From Anaerolineae bacterium (GTDB lineage: Bacteria; Chloroflexota; Anaerolineae; Aggregatilineales; Aggregatilineaceae), in the NCBI GenBank assembly GCA_027494015.1, contig JAOSJP010000034.1:186001-250000 (forward strand): 64,000 nucleotides of DNA. Direction: 5' to 3'. A program made the translations under genes and the position numbers. This document shows positions 61,506-64,000 of the stretch, one piece after another. The notes beneath the pieces are model-generated. The model was given only the letters and a program-made list of their open reading frames with translations. It had not been told where the DNA came from and ran no database searches. The first letter of the stretch is position 1, and each line of letters starts with the position of its first letter.

Positions 61506-63368
61506 TTATGGCTCGTCGCCTTCGTAGTATTCCGGGGGCGCACCACCATGCTCCGGGGCGATAGTCCACAGGTCGCGCTCGGTCACCACGCGATTGTTCA
61601 GGGCACCATAGGCAGCGGGGTTTTCCAGCTCATCAACGGCGTAGCGCCAACGACCGCGCCCCACCTGGCGCAGCACCGAGCGGCACTCGTCGCAGCGCAC
61701 AACGCGGCGCACGCGCGGGATGCCCAACACCCGATAGCGACGATCCTCCAGGTAGAGCGTGCCGCGCGCGCAGATCGGGCACACCGTCAGCAGGAAGCCT
61801 TCCTGATAGCGGGCCAGGTTCGCCGCCTGAGCCACGTAAGCCCCGGCATAGCCCAGCACCAGCAAGGCGACGGCTCCGCCGAGCAGCAGATACGGCACCG
61901 GCAGCCCGGAGTCGCCATCGTCCGGCGTCGTCACCAGAGTCGGCGCGGCAGGAGCGCCGCCAGCTTCGCCCTCCGCCGCAGCGACCGCCAGCGCCGTTGG
62001 CGTCGCGCTCGGTGTGAGCGATGGCCCTTCTGTCACCGTGACCGTTGCGGAGGGCGCAGGCACGGTGTCAGGGGCCGTCGGCGCAGGTGTGAGCGTCTCG
62101 GTGAGCGTGGCTGTGGGCACATCGGTCGCTGTCTCTGTCAGCGTGGCGGTAGATGTCTCAGTCGGCGTCGCAGTCGGTATCTCGGTCGGCGTTCCAGTCG
62201 GCGTCTCAGTCGGCCTTTCTGTCGGCGGATCGGTGGGCGTCTCGGTCGGTATCCCGGTCGGCGCGACCAGGGCAACCGCTGCCGCTGTCTCAGTAGGCGG
62301 GGCGGTCGCTGGCGGCGGCTGCGCGCTGGTCGCCGTGAGACTCGCGGTGAGGGTCGGCGCGGGCGTGTCAGTTGGAGCCGTCGTGGGCGAAGCCGTCTCG
62401 GTCGCTGAAGGAGTCACCGAGGGGGTGTTTGAAGGCGTCGCCGTCGGCGCGGGCGTGTCCGACGGGACATCCGTAGGCGTAACTGTGAGCGACGGAGTAG
62501 CGGTAGGCAGCGGCGTGTCGGTCGGCGAAGGAGTTGCCGTGCGTGTGGCCGTCGCCGTCGGGCTGGCCGTGTCGGTCAGCGTAGCCGATGGCGCGGGCGT
62601 CGCTGAGGCGGTGAGCGTCGCCGTGAAAGTGGGGGTGACTGTTGGGGTGAGCGTGATCGTCGGGCGGGGCGTGCGCGTGGCCGTCGGCACAACCGGCACC
62701 GGCGTGAACGAGGGCGTCAACTGCGGCTCGTCCACCACCGGCAGGGACTCGATGGCCGTCACCCAGGCCACCAGATCGTAGCGAATCCAGCCATAGCCCT
62801 CGCCGAAACGGATCAGCACCCAGTCCTCATCGGCATCATGCGCCACCGGGTCCAGCACATCGCCGGTGAAGACCGTGCCGATCACCGAGTAGCCCTGTCC
62901 CGGCCCGGAGCGCACAAACGCCCCGTCCACGCCCACGTCTACCCAGTTGGCGTTCGGCGTATAGGTGGGGCCGCCCGGCGTGTTGTAGTAGAGGAGAGGC
63001 GGGATGGGCGTTGGCGACAGGACGGTGATCACCGGCAGCGCCGCCGTGTTCAAGCGCCAGCTCACCCCGTCAATCTGTACCCAGCCCTGGGTGGTCAGAT
63101 AGGTGATCAGAATCCAGTCGCCATCGTAGTTGCGCGCCAGAGGCTGCACCCACGCGCCGATGGGCAGCGCCCCGACCGCGTTATAGCGCAGCCCCGGCCC
63201 GGCCCGCACATTGACGCCCAGCGGCACATGCACCCAGTTGACGTTGGGCGTCAGCGAAGGCTCGCCCTGCGCCCACAGAACGCCCGGCAGATCGCTCGCG
63301 GCCACCGTCAGCCCGATGACGACCGTCGCCAGCAGCGCAGCCCAACGGCAGCAGACAATGCGCCTCAT
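61506..63368 (-). CDS. SH3-domain protein with Thr/Pro stalk, membrane helix and zinc-ribbon tail
   Basis: This 620-aa protein has a signal peptide (LLATVVIGLTVAASDLPGVLWA) and two bacterial SH3 domains (WVHVPLGVNVRAGPGLRYNA, and VDVGVDGAFVRSGPGQGYSV). A ~250-residue Thr/Pro/Ala stalk of TPT-like units follows (about 220-470), then a membrane helix (PYLLLGGAVALLVLGYAGAY) and a cytoplasmic tail with two C-x2-C pairs (VCPICARG, RCDECRSV) that probably bind zinc. Extracellular SH3 domains usually bind peptidoglycan. The DNA coding for the stalk (about 61990-62720) is low-complexity. Confidence 0.85.
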   Translation of the reverse strand: MRRIVCCRWAALLATVVIGLTVAASDLPGVLWAQGEPSLTPNVNWVHVPLGVNVRAGPGLRYNAVGALPIGAWVQPLARNYDGDWILITYLTTQGWVQIDGVSWRLNTAALPVITVLSPTPIPPLLYYNTPGGPTYTPNANWVDVGVDGAFVRSGPGQGYSVIGTVFTGDVLDPVAHDADEDWVLIRFGEGYGWIRYDLVAWVTAIESLPVVDEPQLTPSFTPVPVVPTATRTPRPTITLTPTVTPTFTATLTASATPAPSATLTDTASPTATATRTATPSPTDTPLPTATPSLTVTPTDVPSDTPAPTATPSNTPSVTPSATETASPTTAPTDTPAPTLTASLTATSAQPPPATAPPTETAAAVALVAPTGIPTETPTDPPTERPTETPTGTPTEIPTATPTETSTATLTETATDVPTATLTETLTPAPTAPDTVPAPSATVTVTEGPSLTPSATPTALAVAAAEGEAGGAPAAPTLVTTPDDGDSGLPVPYLLLGGAVALLVLGYAGAYVAQAANLARYQEGFLLTVCPICARGTLYLEDRRYRVLGIPRVRRVVRCDECRSVLRQVGRGRWRYAVDELENPAAYGALNNRVVTERDLWTIAPEHGGAPPEYYEGDEP

Positions 63369-63527
63369 CCAGCCCCTCTCAGCGTGCGCCTCACTGCGCT
63401 TATCCTACCACGAGGCCCGGCCCCGAACCAATAGGCCGCCAGAACCAGAAGCGCCGCGTGCCCGGTCGGGACGCGGCGCTATCTTGGCTGCGCGCTCTGC
63501 CGGGCCGCGCACAGCCCGGCGCGCTGA

Positions 63528-64000
63528 TCACTGGGTCAGGATGTAGGCGATGATGTCGGCAAGCTGCGCCTCGTCGTACTGCTCGCCAAAGTTCTTGGGC
63601 ATGATGTCGCCGAAGCCCGGAACCACATAGGCGCTCGGATCAACAATTGACTGGTGCAGATAGTCCTCCGCCGACAGGCCCGCCACGCGCGTCGCCGCCC
63701 GCTCGCCCATGCCGGTCAGGGCCGGGCCTGCGCCGTCCGCCGCGCCGTGGCAGCCGCTGCACGTCTGATCGAACAGCGTTTTGCCATTGGCCGGGTCGCC
63801 AGCGGCGGGCGCTGCGACCTCTGGCGTGGCTTCCTCAGTAGCCGGCGTACCAGTCTCCGGCGTAGCTCCCTCAGCAGGCGCAGCCCCGCCGCCGGACTCG
63901 GCCAGGATGTAGGCCACCAGCGCCTGCAGCTCGGTCTCGCTGAACTGCTCGCCGTAATTCTTGGGCATGATGTCGCCAAAGCCCGGAACCACATAGGCGC
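63528..64000 (-). CDS. c-type cytochrome with repeated domains (5' part outside window)
   Basis: The visible 157 C-terminal residues contain one complete class I cytochrome c domain: heme site CSGCH, an axial-Met region FGDIMPKNFGEQY and the terminal helix LADIIAYILTQ. Upstream is the end of a second domain with a nearly identical PGFGDIMPKNYGEQFSETEL stretch. An acidic Pro/Glu/Thr linker joins them. The gene continues past the right edge. It is an electron-transfer protein, probably outside the membrane. Confidence 0.9.
   Translation of the reverse strand, partial: AYVVPGFGDIMPKNYGEQFSETELQALVAYILAESGGGAAPAEGATPETGTPATEEATPEVAAPAAGDPANGKTLFDQTCSGCHGAADGAGPALTGMGERAATRVAGLSAEDYLHQSIVDPSAYVVPGFGDIMPKNFGEQYDEAQLADIIAYILTQ

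Overview
The window is a GC-rich bacterial chromosome segment, most likely from a Chloroflexota (Anaerolineae-like) organism. This is an inference. It rests on tRNA-sensing T-box leaders in front of aminoacyl-tRNA synthetase genes, Thr/Pro-rich linkers in SH3 and FHA proteins, a MoxR/DUF58/von Willebrand cluster with two ABC-2 exporters, a TGS-type nucleoside kinase, and very abundant palindromic repeats. No rRNA or other species marker is present.

Layout. 1-4.3 kb: the end of an ECF sigma/anti-sigma pair, a KARI-like oxidoreductase, a class IV aminotransferase and a secreted NAGPA-type protein. 4.3-24.6 kb: a long minus-strand gene train. In transcription order it has an 831-aa exported protein, ABC ATPase, ABC-2 permease, a DUF4175-like membrane coiled-coil protein, a lipoprotein, MoxR AAA+ ATPase, a helical unknown, a second ABC ATPase and permease, DUF58, a GT-C glycosyltransferase, a BatA-like vWA protein and a double-vWA protein. 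Start/stop overlaps recur, and palindromic repeats separate the blocks. 25.8-30.4 kb: an FHA/SH3 protein and two oligopeptide ABC ATPases whose operon ends next to a 51-G tract. 30.7-34.1 kb: a leucine T-box leader with a complete tRNA-Ala gene inside it, then leuS. 34.1-38.1 kb: an MmeI-like single-chain restriction-modification enzyme, a peptidase S51-like protein and RNase P RNA. 39.4-41.4 kb: a serine T-box, a small membrane protein and serS. 41.9-45.3 kb: a structured leader, greA, lysS and a SLBB/ComEA protein. 45.7-54.1 kb: hutI, then trmD, ffh, rpsP, khpA, rimM, dprA, manC and a DUF503 gene. 54.2-64 kb: two overlapping dynamin-like GTPases, a nucleoside kinase, a GH13 glycosidase, an SH3/zinc-ribbon membrane protein and a partial c-type cytochrome.

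Two themes stand out. First, about two dozen copies of one GC-rich palindromic core occur inside several different mobile-looking frames, as tandem arrays, as nested insertions, and in two elements that supply the stop codon of a neighbouring gene. Second, the tRNA-Ala sits between the two halves of the leuS T-box, where the small Stem III hairpin should be.

Caution: five otherwise intact genes (DUF58, DUF4175-like, leuS, manC, nucleoside kinase) each carry one extra base. Because leuS is essential, these are more likely assembly errors than real lesions. The poly-G tract is also suspect.
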